Positions 52,757 to 62,743 of a DNA stretch of 64,000 nucleotides are shown here, piece by piece (position 1 is the first letter of the stretch; each line of letters starts with the position of its first letter). This DNA comes from Denitromonas ohlonensis (lineage in GTDB: Bacteria > Pseudomonadota > Gammaproteobacteria > Burkholderiales > Rhodocyclaceae), in NCBI RefSeq assembly GCF_007625205.1, contig NZ_VMNI01000005.1, positions 117,120 to 181,119 on the forward strand, written 5' to 3'. Made by a program: the position numbers and the translations under genes. Under the pieces are notes generated by a model. It searched no databases. It was not told the origin of the DNA and saw only the letters and a list, made by a program, of their open reading frames with translations.

Positions 52757-54718
52757 ATGTCCGACAACGCCCAGAAGCTGTACTACCCCCCCGAGTCGCT
52801 GGCCAAGAATGCTGCTGTTCCCGGCATGGAGGCCTATCAGGCCCTGGTCAAGCAGGCTGAAACCGATTACGAAGGTTACTGGGCGAACCACGCCCGCAAT
52901 CTGCTCGACTGGAAGAAGCCTTTCACCAAGGTGCTCGACGAGTCCAACGCCCCGTTCTTCAAGTGGTTCGACGACGGCGAGCTGAACGTTTCGTACAACT
53001 GTATTGACCGTCAGGTTAACAATGGTCTGGGCGACAAGGTCGCGATCATTTTTGAAGCCGATGACGGCCAGGTCACCAAGGTGACCTACAAGGATCTGCT
53101 CTCCCGCGTCAGCAAGATGGCCAACGCGCTCAAGAGCGTCGGCGTCGCCAAGGGCGACCGCGTGGTGATCTATCTGCCGATGTCGATCGAAGGCATCGTG
53201 GCCATGCAGGCCTGCGCCCGCATCGGCGCAACCCACTCGGTGGTGTTCGGCGGTTTTTCTGCGCAATCCCTGCGTGATCGTATCGAAAGCTCCAGCGCGG
53301 CAGCCCTGATTACCTCCGACGGCCAGTTCCGTGGTGGCAAGGCGCTCCCGCTCAAGCCGATCGCCGATGAAGCGCTGGCCATGGGCGGCTGCGAGTCGAT
53401 CAAGAAAGTCCTGGTGGTCAAGCGCACCGGCACTGAGGTCAACATGACGGCGGGCCGTGATGTGTGGCTGAATGACATTCTTGCCGAGCAGCCCGAGACC
53501 TGCGAGCCGGAGTGGGTGGGTGCCGAGCACCCGCTGTTCCTGCTCTACACCTCGGGTTCGACCGGCAAGCCGAAAGGCGTTCAGCATTCGAGCGGCGGCT
53601 ACCTGCTGCACGCCATGCTGACCATGCAATACACCTTCGATATCAAGCCGGACGACGTGTTCTGGTGCACGGCCGACATCGGCTGGGTCACGGGTCACAC
53701 CTATATCGCCTACGGCCCGCTGGCTTGCGGCGCGACCCAGGTGGTGTTCGAAGGCGTGCCGACCTATCCGGACGCCGGCCGTTTCTGGAAGATGATCCAG
53801 AACCACAAGGTCAGTGTTTTCTACACCGCGCCGACGGCCATCCGTTCGCTGATCAAGGCGGCCGATGCCAACGAAGCCGTGCATCCGGATCGTTACGACA
53901 TGTCGAGCCTGCGCATTCTGGGTTCGGTCGGTGAGCCGATCAATCCGGCGGCCTGGGAGTGGTACTACGAGAACATCGGCGGCAGCCGTTGCCCGATCGT
54001 CGATACCTTCTGGCAGACCGAAACCGGTGGTCACATGATCACCCCGCTGCCGGGCGCGACGCCGATGGTGCCGGGTTCGTGCACGCTGCCGTTCCCGGGC
54101 ATTCAGGCCGCCGTGGTCGATGAAACCGGTCTTGAGCAGCCGTGGGGCCAAGGCGGTATTCTGGTCGTCAAGCGTCCGTGGCCGTCCATGATCCGCACCG
54201 TGTGGGGTGACCCCGAGCGCTTCAAGACGTCTTACTACCCGGCTGACTTCCAGGGCAAGTACTACCTGGCAGGCGATGGCGCGATCCGCGATATCGACAC
54301 CGGCTATTTCACCATTACCGGTCGTATCGATGACGTGCTGAACGTCTCCGGTCACCGTATGGGCACGATGGAAATCGAATCCGCGCTGGTCGCTCACGAG
54401 AAAGTCGCCGAAGCGGCGGTGGTGGGTCGTCCTGACGACACCACGGGTGAGGCGATTGTGGCCTTCGTGGTGCTCAAGGGTCCGCGTCCGTCCGAAGCGG
54501 ATGCACCGGCGGTTATCAAAGAGTTGTCTGCCTGGGTGGCCAAGGAAATCGGCCCGATCGCCAAGCCGAAAGACATCCGTTTTGGCGAGAACCTGCCCAA
54601 GACGCGTTCGGGCAAGATCATGCGCCGTCTGCTGCGTCAGCTGGCCAAGGGCGAGGAGATCACGCAAGACACCTCCACCCTCGAGAATCCGGCCATTCTG
54701 GATCAGCTCAAGGGATAA
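52757..54718 (+). CDS. acs: Acetyl-CoA synthetase
   Basis: 653 residues, GAGGAGAGG upstream. An adenylate-forming enzyme that converts acetate, ATP and CoA to acetyl-CoA, AMP and PPi. Motifs: [11 protein letters not shown] (phosphate-binding loop), [19 protein letters not shown] (acetate pocket), [16 protein letters not shown] (hinge region) and [11 protein letters not shown], whose Lys is the site of regulatory acetylation. Full length. Acetate is the entry to polyhydroxybutyrate and the glyoxylate cycle. The following regulatory and symporter genes fit acetate or short-acid use. Confidence 0.97.
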   Translation: MSDNAQKLYYPPESLAKNAAVPGMEAYQALVKQAETDYEGYWANHARNLLDWKKPFTKVLDESNAPFFKWFDDGELNVSYNCIDRQVNNGLGDKVAIIFEADDGQVTKVTYKDLLSRVSKMANALKSVGVAKGDRVVIYLPMSIEGIVAMQACARIGATHSVVFGGFSAQSLRDRIESSSAAALITSDGQFRGGKALPLKPIADEALAMGGCESIKKVLVVKRTGTEVNMTAGRDVWLNDILAEQPETCEPEWVGAEHPLFLLYTSGSTGKPKGVQHSSGGYLLHAMLTMQYTFDIKPDDVFWCTADIGWVTGHTYIAYGPLACGATQVVFEGVPTYPDAGRFWKMIQNHKVSVFYTAPTAIRSLIKAADANEAVHPDRYDMSSLRILGSVGEPINPAAWEWYYENIGGSRCPIVDTFWQTETGGHMITPLPGATPMVPGSCTLPFPGIQAAVVDETGLEQPWGQGGILVVKRPWPSMIRTVWGDPERFKTSYYPADFQGKYYLAGDGAIRDIDTGYFTITGRIDDVLNVSGHRMGTMEIESALVAHEKVAEAAVVGRPDDTTGEAIVAFVVLKGPRPSEADAPAVIKELSAWVAKEIGPIAKPKDIRFGENLPKTRSGKIMRRLLRQLAKGEEITQDTSTLENPAILDQLKG

Positions 54719-54813
54719 GCGCCTGACCTCCGCGGAGGCGCCGCACTGACGGCGCCCCGCAAAAAGAATAACGAGGGGAGCCTGCCATAGAGCGGGCCAA
54801 TATACGAGGAGAC

Positions 54814-54842
54814 GAAGGCGCGGTAACGCGCCTTCTTTTTTT
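54814..54842 (+). terminator. Rho-independent terminator after acs
   Basis: Stem GAAGGCGCG/CGCGCCTTC with loop GTAA and a run of seven T. Confidence 0.93.
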
Positions 54843-54889
54843 GCTGAATCGAACCGCCGAAGCAATCGGGGCGGGCGTTGGGGGCGGGC

Positions 54890-54895
54890 TATAAT
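54890..54895 (+). promoter_or_regulatory. -10 element for the kinase operon
   Basis: A perfect TATAAT 30 bases before the ATG at 54926, right after the acs terminator. No good -35 hexamer is visible; the spacer is very G-rich. Confidence 0.5.
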
Positions 54896-54925
54896 GGTTT
54901 TCCGTTTTCCGAACGAGGTGCGGTG

Positions 54926-55123
54926 ATGCGTAAAGCGCTCGCGCGGCAACGTCTGGTCGCCTGCACCCTGTTTGCGGCGCTGGCATTCAATGCGCCACTC
55001 CTCTGGTTGTTCGACGCCGCCGTCGCGCTGTTTGGCGTTCCGCTCGTATTCCTTTCCATGTTCGGCATCTGGGCCGCCGTGATTGCGGTGCTCGCCTGGA
55101 TCGTCGAGTCCGGTTTTCGATAG
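54926..55123 (+). CDS. Small inner-membrane protein (65 aa)
   Basis: 65 residues from the ATG at 54926 (GAGGTG upstream). Two hydrophobic helices (LVACTLFAALAFNAPLLWLF and VFLSMFGIWAAVIAVLAWIV) separated by a short loop, basic N terminus. It lies 9 bases before the symporter-kinase gene and belongs to its operon. Short two-helix proteins of this kind often sit just before sodium/solute symporter genes (as DUF485/YjcH before actP), so it may be an accessory subunit of the symporter part; the similarity is in layout, not in sequence. Confidence 0.8.
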   Translation: MRKALARQRLVACTLFAALAFNAPLLWLFDAAVALFGVPLVFLSMFGIWAAVIAVLAWIVESGFR

Positions 55124-55132
55124 GAGCGCGCC

Positions 55133-57871
55133 ATGCTGTCGAGCAGTGTCATCGTTGGCGCCTCATTCGCCTATCTGGTGGTGCTGTTCGGTGTTGCGCT
55201 CTATGGCGATCGCCGCGCCGACGCGGGCCGCTCGCTGATCGCCAATCCCTGGGTCTATGCGCTGTCGCTGGCGGTGTATTGCACGGCCTGGACTTACTAC
55301 GGCAGCGTGGGTCGCGCGGCGACGACCGGGCTGGGGTTCTTGCCGGTCTACCTGGGGCCGACGCTGGTCATGGGGGTGTCATGGCTGGTGCTGCTGAAGA
55401 TGGTGCGGATCAGCAAGGCCTACCGCATCACCTCGATCGCCGACTTCATCGCCTCGCGCTATGGCAAGAGCCGGCTGCTGGCGAGCATGGTCACGCTGGT
55501 GGCGGTGATCGGCATCGTTCCCTACATCGCGCTGCAGCTGAAAGCCGTCTCCAGCGAGTACGGCTTGCTGACCGGTGCCCATCCGGGCTCCAGCGGCGAT
55601 TGGTATCGCGACACCGCGTTGTACATGGCGCTGGTGCTCGCCGCGTTTACGATGATTTTCGGCACGCGTCATCTCGATGCGACCGAGCGCCATGAGGGCA
55701 TGGTGGCGGCCATCGCCTTCGAGTCCATCGTCAAGCTGATCGCCTTTCTGGCGGTGGGCGTGGTTGTCACTTATTTCATCTTTGACGGCTGGGAAGATCT
55801 GTTCGTGCGTGCGGCCATCTCGCCCGACCTCGCGCCCTTGCTGAGCCTGGAAATGGCAGGCAGCAAAGCGGACTGGTTTGCGCTGACCGTGCTGTCGGCA
55901 CTGGCGTTCTTGATGTTGCCGCGACAGTTCCAGATTGCCGTGGTCGAGAACGTCGACGAACGACATCTCAAGCGCGCCACCTGGCTGTTTCCGCTGTATC
56001 TGTTGCTGATCAACATCTTTGTGTTGCCGATTGCCTTGGGCGGCATGCTGCGTTTTCCGGCGGATGTGATCGACCCGGACTCCTTCGTGCTCACCTTACC
56101 GCTGGCCGAGGGCTATTCCACGCTCACATTGCTCGCCTTTATTGGCGGCTTGTCGGCCGCGACCAGCATGGTCATTGTGGAGACCATCGCGCTGTCGACC
56201 ATGGTGTGCAACGACCTGGTGATGCCCCTGCTACTGTCGAATACGCGCTTTCGGCGTTGGGCGCCGCATGATCTGACCGGCTTGCTGCTGTTTATCCGGC
56301 GCGGCGCGATCGTGGTGATCCTGCTGCTGGGCTACCTGTATTTCCGACTCGCCGGCCAAGCCTACGCGTTGGTGTCAATTGGCCTCATCAGCTTTGCCGC
56401 GGTGGTGCAGTTTGCCCCTGCGCTCCTCGGTGGCATGTATTGGCGCGGTGCCACGCGAAATGGCGCGGTGGCCGGTCTGGCGGCGGGATTTGGCGTCTGG
56501 CTGTATACCTTGCTGCTGCCCTCGTTTGCCAAGTCGGGCTGGTTGCCGATGGCTTTTGTCGAATCGGGCATGTTCGGCATCGAGCTGCTGATGCCCGAGC
56601 GGCTCTTCGGCTTTGGCGATGTCAACGCCACGACGCACGCCTTGTTCTGGAGCATGTTTGCCAATATCGGCGCCTTTGTGGCGGTCTCACTGTGGCGGCC
56701 GCCCACCGCAGTGGAGGCCGGGCAGGCCAGCGTGTTTGTCGACATCCTCAAGCGTGAGTCGCGCGGCGCGGCGCGGTTCTGGCGCGGTCAGGCCAAGATT
56801 GACGACCTGCTTGCACTGCTTGCGCGATTCCTCGGTGCAGAGCGCGTCCGGGTGAATTTCTCGGCTTATGCGCACAGTCAGGGCGTTGAACATATCGAAG
56901 ACCTGCAGGCCGACGGCGATCTGGTGCATTTCGCCGAAACACTGCTGGCCGGCGCGATTGGCAGCGTGTCGGCGCGGGTGATGATCGCCTCGGTGGTGCA
57001 GGAGGAGACCCTCGGCATCGAAGAGGTGATGAACATCCTCGACGAGGCCTCGCAGGTGCGCGCCTATTCGCGCGAACTCGAAGAAAAGTCGCAGGCCTTG
57101 CAGGCGGCCACCGAAGATTTGCGCGCTGCCAACGAGCGTTTGCAGGAACTCGACCGGGTGAAGGACGATTTCATGTCCTCGGTCACGCACGAGTTGCGCA
57201 CGCCGTTGACCTCTATCCGCGCTTTCTCCGAATTGCTGTTGGACGATCCAAAGATCGATCTGGCCGAACGAAAGCGCTTTCTGGGCATCATTGTCGAAGA
57301 AACCGAGCGCCTCACCCGGCTGGTGAATCAGGTGCTCGATCTCGCCAAGATTGAGTCCGGTCACGCGCAGTGGCACGACACCGATGTGGACCTGATCGAG
57401 CTGATCGAGCATGTGGCAACCACCGCTGGCCAGCTGGTACGGAATCGAAAAGCCGAACTGGTGCTGGCGCTGCCGCCGACGGTGACGGTGCTGCGGGTGG
57501 ACCGCGATCGACTGATCCAGGTACTCACCAATCTGATCGGCAACGCGGCGCGCTTCGTGCCTGAGCATGGCGGGGTGGTGCGAGTCGCGATGAGCGAAAG
57601 CGAAGCCGGTGTGCGTGTTGATGTTTGCGACAACGGCCCAGGCATTCCGCAGGATGTCCAGAGCGAGATCTTCGAGAAGTTTCGTCAGGCCAGCGGCAGT
57701 GGCGGCAAGCCCACCGGTACCGGCTTGGGGCTGCCGATCAGCCGCGAAATCATTGAGCACTTCGGGGGGGGCTTGTGGGTCACCAGCGAGCCCGGCAAGG
57801 GGGCGGTGTTTTCGTTCGAGTTGCCTCGAAAACTGGCGGTATCCGGCGGCGAAAACGGGGAATTACCCTGA
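55133..57871 (+). CDS. Sodium/solute symporter-histidine kinase fusion (CbrA-like)
   Basis: 912 residues. Residues 1 to about 520 are an SSS-family transporter with about 13 helices (e.g. NPWVYALSLAVYCTAWTYYG, SIADFIASRYGKSRLLASMV). A linker follows (about 540-640), ending in coiled coil (SRELEEKSQALQAATEDLRA). Then HisKA with the phospho-accepting His about residue 686 (SSVTHELRTPLTSIRAFSEL) and an HATPase with N, G1 and G2 boxes (NLIGNAARF, DNGPGIP, GTGLGLPIS). CbrA of pseudomonads has this layout and controls carbon/nitrogen use with CbrB. Here the partner is the receiver-only protein 55 bases downstream, not a sigma-54 activator. Likely couples solute uptake to signalling. Confidence 0.92.
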   Translation: MLSSSVIVGASFAYLVVLFGVALYGDRRADAGRSLIANPWVYALSLAVYCTAWTYYGSVGRAATTGLGFLPVYLGPTLVMGVSWLVLLKMVRISKAYRITSIADFIASRYGKSRLLASMVTLVAVIGIVPYIALQLKAVSSEYGLLTGAHPGSSGDWYRDTALYMALVLAAFTMIFGTRHLDATERHEGMVAAIAFESIVKLIAFLAVGVVVTYFIFDGWEDLFVRAAISPDLAPLLSLEMAGSKADWFALTVLSALAFLMLPRQFQIAVVENVDERHLKRATWLFPLYLLLINIFVLPIALGGMLRFPADVIDPDSFVLTLPLAEGYSTLTLLAFIGGLSAATSMVIVETIALSTMVCNDLVMPLLLSNTRFRRWAPHDLTGLLLFIRRGAIVVILLLGYLYFRLAGQAYALVSIGLISFAAVVQFAPALLGGMYWRGATRNGAVAGLAAGFGVWLYTLLLPSFAKSGWLPMAFVESGMFGIELLMPERLFGFGDVNATTHALFWSMFANIGAFVAVSLWRPPTAVEAGQASVFVDILKRESRGAARFWRGQAKIDDLLALLARFLGAERVRVNFSAYAHSQGVEHIEDLQADGDLVHFAETLLAGAIGSVSARVMIASVVQEETLGIEEVMNILDEASQVRAYSRELEEKSQALQAATEDLRAANERLQELDRVKDDFMSSVTHELRTPLTSIRAFSELLLDDPKIDLAERKRFLGIIVEETERLTRLVNQVLDLAKIESGHAQWHDTDVDLIELIEHVATTAGQLVRNRKAELVLALPPTVTVLRVDRDRLIQVLTNLIGNAARFVPEHGGVVRVAMSESEAGVRVDVCDNGPGIPQDVQSEIFEKFRQASGSGGKPTGTGLGLPISREIIEHFGGGLWVTSEPGKGAVFSFELPRKLAVSGGENGELP

Positions 57872-57926
57872 TGCTTTGATGTCAGGACAATGACTTAGAA
57901 TGTGATGTAAGGGGGAGGGAAGCTAC

Positions 57927-58307
57927 ATGACACAATCAAAAAAAATACTGATCGCCGACGATGAGCCGAATATCGTCATCTCCTTGGAATTCCTGATGAA
58001 ACGCGAGGGCTTCGACGTGTCCATCGCGGGCGACGGGGAAGAGGCGATTGCCAAGATCCGCAGCGATTCGCCGGACCTCGTACTGCTCGACGTGATGATG
58101 CCGAAGAAGAGTGGCTTCGATGTCTGCCAGGAGGTCAAGGCCGATCCGGCGCTCTCGTCGACGCGAATTTTGATGCTGACCGCCAAAGGTCGGGATACCG
58201 AAATGGCCAAGGGGCTGGCGCTCGGCGCCGATGCCTATATGACCAAACCGTTCTCCACCAAAGACCTGGTCGACCAGGTGCATCAACTGCTTGGGTCGAA
58301 TGCATGA
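57927..58307 (+). CDS. Single-domain response regulator (receiver only)
   Basis: 126 residues with GGGGGAGGG upstream. A complete receiver domain: acidic pair DDE (11-13), phospho-accepting Asp about residue 55 (LVLLDVMMPKKSGFD), Thr in MLTAKG and Lys in MTKPFS. No output domain, so it works like CheY or Spo0F, by binding a partner or in a relay. It lies between the symporter-kinase, its likely phosphodonor, and the exonuclease-fusion gene, whose start it overlaps by 4 bases; that protein is the best candidate for its target. Confidence 0.93.
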   Translation: MTQSKKILIADDEPNIVISLEFLMKREGFDVSIAGDGEEAIAKIRSDSPDLVLLDVMMPKKSGFDVCQEVKADPALSSTRILMLTAKGRDTEMAKGLALGADAYMTKPFSTKDLVDQVHQLLGSNA

Positions 58308-60472
58308 GCCCAAAGAATCGACTTCTACTCAGCGTCGCCTTGGTATGCGCCTGGTTGCTGATTGTTGTCGGCGTCTGTGGCTGGGTTGTTTGGGCTGACC
58401 TCTCGCCCGACGAGCGCGAAGCCTTGGTGCCCATCATTTCGCCACGCGGCGCTTTGCTCGGCGCGATGCTGGTGATGGCCATGGCCGTCAGCGCAATCGT
58501 GTTGCGCGATCTGCATCGCCGTTACGTGGCCGTGCCCGCCCGCCTGGCCGAAGATGGCCGGACCTTGCTCAAGGCCGAGCCCACACGCCGCCTGACCGCC
58601 GATGGCAATGCCGAAACCTGTGCGTTTGTCGACATCATCAATACCTTGGCCGATCAGCGTCAGAGTCTTCAGGACGACGTGGAAACCCGTGTGGCCGATG
58701 CGCGGCGCTCGGTGGAGGAAGAAAAAAACCGCCTCGGCGCGCTGATGTCGGAACTCACCCAAAGCGTCGTGGTATGCAACCTCGATGGGCGCATCCTGCT
58801 CTACAACAACCGCGCACGGCTGCAGTTTCGCGCCATGTCGGACGCGCCCGGGGCGGCCGGCGGCGGCGAACTGATCGGCCTGGGGCGGTCGATCTATGCG
58901 GTCATGGATCGTCATCTGATCGCCCATGCGCTCGAAAATATTCAACACCGTTTGCGCAAGAGCGCCGCGCAGCCGGTGACCAATTTTGTGACCACCACGC
59001 GCGCAGGCCAGCTGCTGCGCGTGCAGATGGCGCCGGTGCTTGGCGTGGCCGCGGCCGAGGGCGGTGATCGCCCCGTCTCCGGCTTCATTCTGATGCTGGA
59101 CAACATCACGCGCACCATTGAAAACGAAGCACGTCGCGACGAAATCCTGCACACCCTCACCGAGGGCAACCGTGCCTCGCTGGCCAATGTGCGTGCGGCA
59201 GCCGAGATGCTCGACTTCTCCGATCTGGATGACGAGCTGCGCACCCGTTTCCGTGGCGTGATCCGTGACGAAGTCAAAGCCATGAGTGATCGCCTCGATC
59301 ACAGTGCATCCGCGTTTGCCGACTCACTCAAGGCCCGCTGGCAGCTCGAAGACATGCTGGGGGCCGACCTGGTGGCTGCCGCGCAGCGCCGGATCGAGAG
59401 CCGGCTGTCACTGCGCACCAAAATCGAGGAGGTCGATGAGGCGCTGTGGGTCAAGGTCGATAGCTTCTCGCTGCTGCAAGCGGTCACCTACCTGGCCAGC
59501 CGCCTGTCCGACGAGTTCGAAATCCGAGAGCTGCGCTTCCGCTTGGCGGGCGCGGGGCGGCTGGTGCACCTCGATCTGATCTGGTCGGGTCAGGCGATGA
59601 GCACCGAAACCGTCATGAACTGGGAACTCGAGCCGATGCGTTTCGCCGGCGAGAACAGCCCATTGACCGTGCGCGACGTGATCGAACGACACGACGGTGA
59701 GATGTGGCTGGAGCGCGAGAAGGTCAAGCACCGTGCCTTCTTCCGACTGGTGCTGCCATCTGCGACGCCCCAGGAGGAGGTGACCTCGGACGTCTATCTG
59801 AAGGGCGACAGCCGGCCGGAGTACTACGACTTCGACCTGTTCAGCTGGTCAGAGCGCAACCACGAACATGACGATCAGCTGCTGTCCGAGCTCGCCTATA
59901 CGGTGTTCGATACCGAAACCACCGGTCTGAACCCCTCGCAAGGCGACGAAATCATCCAGATCGGTGCGACGCGCATTCTGAACGGCAAGTTGCTGCAGGG
60001 CGACGGTTTCGAGCAACTGGTTGATCCCAAGCGTAGCCTGCCACCGGAGTCCACCAAGATCCACGGCATCACGCCCGAAATGCTGGTCGGTCAGCCCGAT
60101 ATCACCAAAGTGCTGCCAGCCTTGCATGCGTTTGCGGCGGATACCGTGCTGGTGGCGCACAACGCCGCCTTCGACATGCGCTTCCTGCAACTGAAGGAGG
60201 AAGTGACGGGGATGCAGTTCGATCACCCGGTGCTGGATACCTTGTTGCTGTCAGCCATCATCCACCCCAATCAGGACAGCCATCGGCTTGAAGCCATTGC
60301 CGAGCGGTTCGGGGTGACCGTGATCGGGCGTCACACTGCGATGGGTGACGCGATCGTCACCGCCGAGGTCTTCCTCAAAATGATTCCGCTGCTCGCCGAA
60401 AAAGGCGTGCGCACCCTCGGCGAAGCCCGTGAAGCCGCGCAAAAAACCTACTACGCGCGCTTGAAGTATTGA
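58304..60472 (+). CDS. Membrane PAS/kinase-like protein fused to a DnaQ-family 3'-5' exonuclease
   Basis: 722 residues. Two N-terminal membrane helices (about 7-29 and 47-66) and a coiled coil come first. Next is a PAS domain at about 145-265 (GALMSELTQSVVVCNLDGRI). A degenerate histidine-kinase-like region (about 275-495) has no HisKA motif: at the expected place it reads EGNRASLANVRAAAEMLDFS, without a phospho-His. Last is a DnaQ/exonuclease-III-like DEDDh domain at about 528-715. Its motif I is VFDTETTG (Asp 536, Glu 538), motif II is VAHNAAFDMRFL, and motif III is GRHTAMGDA (His 677, Asp 682). All exonuclease residues are present, so the domain should be active. It may be a nuclease tied to the membrane and driven by the two-component pair upstream. 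Substrate unknown. Confidence 0.9.
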   Translation: MSPKNRLLLSVALVCAWLLIVVGVCGWVVWADLSPDEREALVPIISPRGALLGAMLVMAMAVSAIVLRDLHRRYVAVPARLAEDGRTLLKAEPTRRLTADGNAETCAFVDIINTLADQRQSLQDDVETRVADARRSVEEEKNRLGALMSELTQSVVVCNLDGRILLYNNRARLQFRAMSDAPGAAGGGELIGLGRSIYAVMDRHLIAHALENIQHRLRKSAAQPVTNFVTTTRAGQLLRVQMAPVLGVAAAEGGDRPVSGFILMLDNITRTIENEARRDEILHTLTEGNRASLANVRAAAEMLDFSDLDDELRTRFRGVIRDEVKAMSDRLDHSASAFADSLKARWQLEDMLGADLVAAAQRRIESRLSLRTKIEEVDEALWVKVDSFSLLQAVTYLASRLSDEFEIRELRFRLAGAGRLVHLDLIWSGQAMSTETVMNWELEPMRFAGENSPLTVRDVIERHDGEMWLEREKVKHRAFFRLVLPSATPQEEVTSDVYLKGDSRPEYYDFDLFSWSERNHEHDDQLLSELAYTVFDTETTGLNPSQGDEIIQIGATRILNGKLLQGDGFEQLVDPKRSLPPESTKIHGITPEMLVGQPDITKVLPALHAFAADTVLVAHNAAFDMRFLQLKEEVTGMQFDHPVLDTLLLSAIIHPNQDSHRLEAIAERFGVTVIGRHTAMGDAIVTAEVFLKMIPLLAEKGVRTLGEAREAAQKTYYARLKY

Positions 60473-60630
60473 GGCGTGGCGAACGCCCCGGCGCCTGAAA
60501 CGGGTGTCGGGGCGTGGCCTTGCCAGCCGGCGTATTCGCAGGGGCACGGCACTCGCCCACCATCCCTCGGCGTTCAGCCCGATCACGCAGGCTATACTTG
60601 CGCGTCGGCAACAGGGGAGAGGCGGCACGC

Positions 60631-62667
60631 GTGGCGGATTCCGGGTTTTCGCAGCAACTGCGTCGTTACTACGGCTGGTATACCGGGTCGTTCGCCGTTT
60701 TTGTGTTGTTGCTGGCGGTCGGTGAGCAACTGGGCTTGTCAGAGCGCATCATCGGCCACGTATTTCTATTTGCCACCATCGCCATCTATGCCGCGATCGG
60801 CGTCATGAGTCGCACCGCCGACGTGGCGGAGTACTACGTCGCCGGACGGCGCGTGCCGGCGGTGTTCAATGGCATGGCGACCGCGGCCGACTGGATGAGC
60901 GCCGCGTCGTTCATCGGTCTGGCCGGCACGCTCTACTTCTCGGGCTTCCAGGGGCTGGCGTTCGTGACCGGCTGGACCGGTGGCTATGTGCTGGTGGCCT
61001 TGTTGCTGGCGCCCTATCTGCGCAAGTTTGGCCAATACACCATCCCCGACTTTCTCGGTGCCCGCTATGAGGGCAACACCGCCCGGCTGGTGGGCCTCGC
61101 CGCCACCATCCTCGCCAGCTTTGTGTATGTCGTCGCGCAGATCTACGGCGTTGGCTTGATCGCCAGCCGGTTTCTCAGCGTCGAGTTCGAGATTGGCCTG
61201 TTTGTGGGTCTGGCAGGCATTCTGGTGTGTTCCTTTCTGGGCGGGATGCGCGCTGTGACCTGGACCCAGGTTGCGCAGTACGTGATTCTCATCATCGCTT
61301 ACCTGGCCCCGGTGGTGCTGCTGTCCTGGAAGGTGACTGGCGTGCCAGTGCCGCAGATTGCCTACGGCACCGTGCTGCAGAAAATCAGCGAAAAAGAACA
61401 AAAGCTGCTGACCGATCCGGTCGAAATTGACGTGCGCAATCAGTATCGCTTCCGGGCCCAAGCCTTCGAGCAGAAGATTGCGGATTTGCCCAATTCAATG
61501 GAGGCCGAACGCCTTGCCCTGGGCGAGCGGGTGAAGCAATTGCGCAACGAAGACGCGTCGGCGCGCGAAGTCGCCATGGCGGAGCGCGACATGCGTGATC
61601 TGCCCAGAACCGAAGCCGAGGCGCGTGTGCGGTGGGACGCCGAGCGCGCCGCCGCCCTGGAAAAATCGCGCGCGCCGCCGCGTCACGCCGACGCGTTTCC
61701 CGGCGACACGCCCGAAGAGGTCAATGCTTCGCGCCGAAACTTTCTCGCGCTCATGTTCGTGCTCATGGTCGGCACCGCCGCCTTGCCGCATGTATTGATG
61801 CGCTACTACACCACCCCCGGCGTCTCCGAAGCACGCCGATCGGTGATGTGGTCACTGTTCTTTATCTCCTTGCTCTACATCACCGCGCCGGCCTACGCCG
61901 TGTTTGCCAAGTGGGAGGTGTACAACAACCTCGTCGGCAGCAGCATCGCCTTCCTGCCCGACTGGGTCGCCTCCTGGGGCAAGATCGGCCTGGTCAGCGT
62001 TGAAGACCTCAATGGCGACGGCTTGCTCCAACTCGCCGAACTCACGCTCAACACCGACGTGATCGTGCTCGCCACGCCGGAAATTGCCGGGCTGCCCTAT
62101 GTCGTCTCCGGGCTGGTCGCTGCGGGCGGGCTCGCTGCGGCACTATCGACGGCGGACGGCTTGCTCCTCACCATTTCAAACGCGCTGTCGCACGACCTTT
62201 ACTTCAAGGTCATCAACCCGCGCGCCACCACCCAGCGCCGGCTCGTTATCTCCAAGTCGCAACTCTTGCTGGTCGCCGCCATCGCGGCCTGGGTCGCCTC
62301 GATGCGACCCGACAACATCCTGTTCATGGTGGGGCTGGCCTTCTCCATTGCCGCTGCGTCGTTTTTCCCGGCGCTTGTTCTCGGCATCTTCTGGAAACGG
62401 GCGAACAAATGGGGTGCCGTGTGCGGCATGGGAGCGGGGCTGGCGGTGACGCTCTACTACGTGACGGAAACTCATCCATTTTTCAATGGGTCGATGGCGC
62501 ATGCGTGGTTCGACATCGAACCGATCTCTGCAGGCATCTTTGGTGTCCCCCTCGGCTTCATCGTCACCATCGTCGTCAGCGTGCTGACGCCGCCACCTTC
62601 AGTCGAGGTTCAGGCGCTGGTCGATTTCGTTCGTTATCCCAGCATGACCGAGACACCAGACCGTTAA
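60631..62667 (+). CDS. Sodium/solute symporter, acetate-permease-like, with large charged insertion
   Basis: 678 residues from the GTG at 60631 (GAGAGG 8 bases upstream); the frame is open to 60514 but that part is Arg-rich and not family-like. SSS family: DVAEYYVAGRRVPAVFNGMA, GFQGLAFVTGWTGGYVLVAL and AAGGLAAALSTADGLLLTIS are close to ActP-type monocarboxylate symporters. Residues about 245-365 are a hydrophilic, charged insertion (EKEQKLLTDPVEIDVRNQYR to DAFPGDTPEEVNASRR), which makes the protein longer than the usual 550. With acs nearby, acetate or a related short acid is the probable substrate. Own promoter not identified. Confidence 0.9.
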   Translation: MADSGFSQQLRRYYGWYTGSFAVFVLLLAVGEQLGLSERIIGHVFLFATIAIYAAIGVMSRTADVAEYYVAGRRVPAVFNGMATAADWMSAASFIGLAGTLYFSGFQGLAFVTGWTGGYVLVALLLAPYLRKFGQYTIPDFLGARYEGNTARLVGLAATILASFVYVVAQIYGVGLIASRFLSVEFEIGLFVGLAGILVCSFLGGMRAVTWTQVAQYVILIIAYLAPVVLLSWKVTGVPVPQIAYGTVLQKISEKEQKLLTDPVEIDVRNQYRFRAQAFEQKIADLPNSMEAERLALGERVKQLRNEDASAREVAMAERDMRDLPRTEAEARVRWDAERAAALEKSRAPPRHADAFPGDTPEEVNASRRNFLALMFVLMVGTAALPHVLMRYYTTPGVSEARRSVMWSLFFISLLYITAPAYAVFAKWEVYNNLVGSSIAFLPDWVASWGKIGLVSVEDLNGDGLLQLAELTLNTDVIVLATPEIAGLPYVVSGLVAAGGLAAALSTADGLLLTISNALSHDLYFKVINPRATTQRRLVISKSQLLLVAAIAAWVASMRPDNILFMVGLAFSIAAASFFPALVLGIFWKRANKWGAVCGMGAGLAVTLYYVTETHPFFNGSMAHAWFDIEPISAGIFGVPLGFIVTIVVSVLTPPPSVEVQALVDFVRYPSMTETPDR

Positions 62668-62743
62668 AAACAGGTCATCTGAAATTGTCGCCCGGCAGGG
62701 GTTTCATCGCGGCAGGATTCTGATAAACTTCCGCCTCTTCCAC

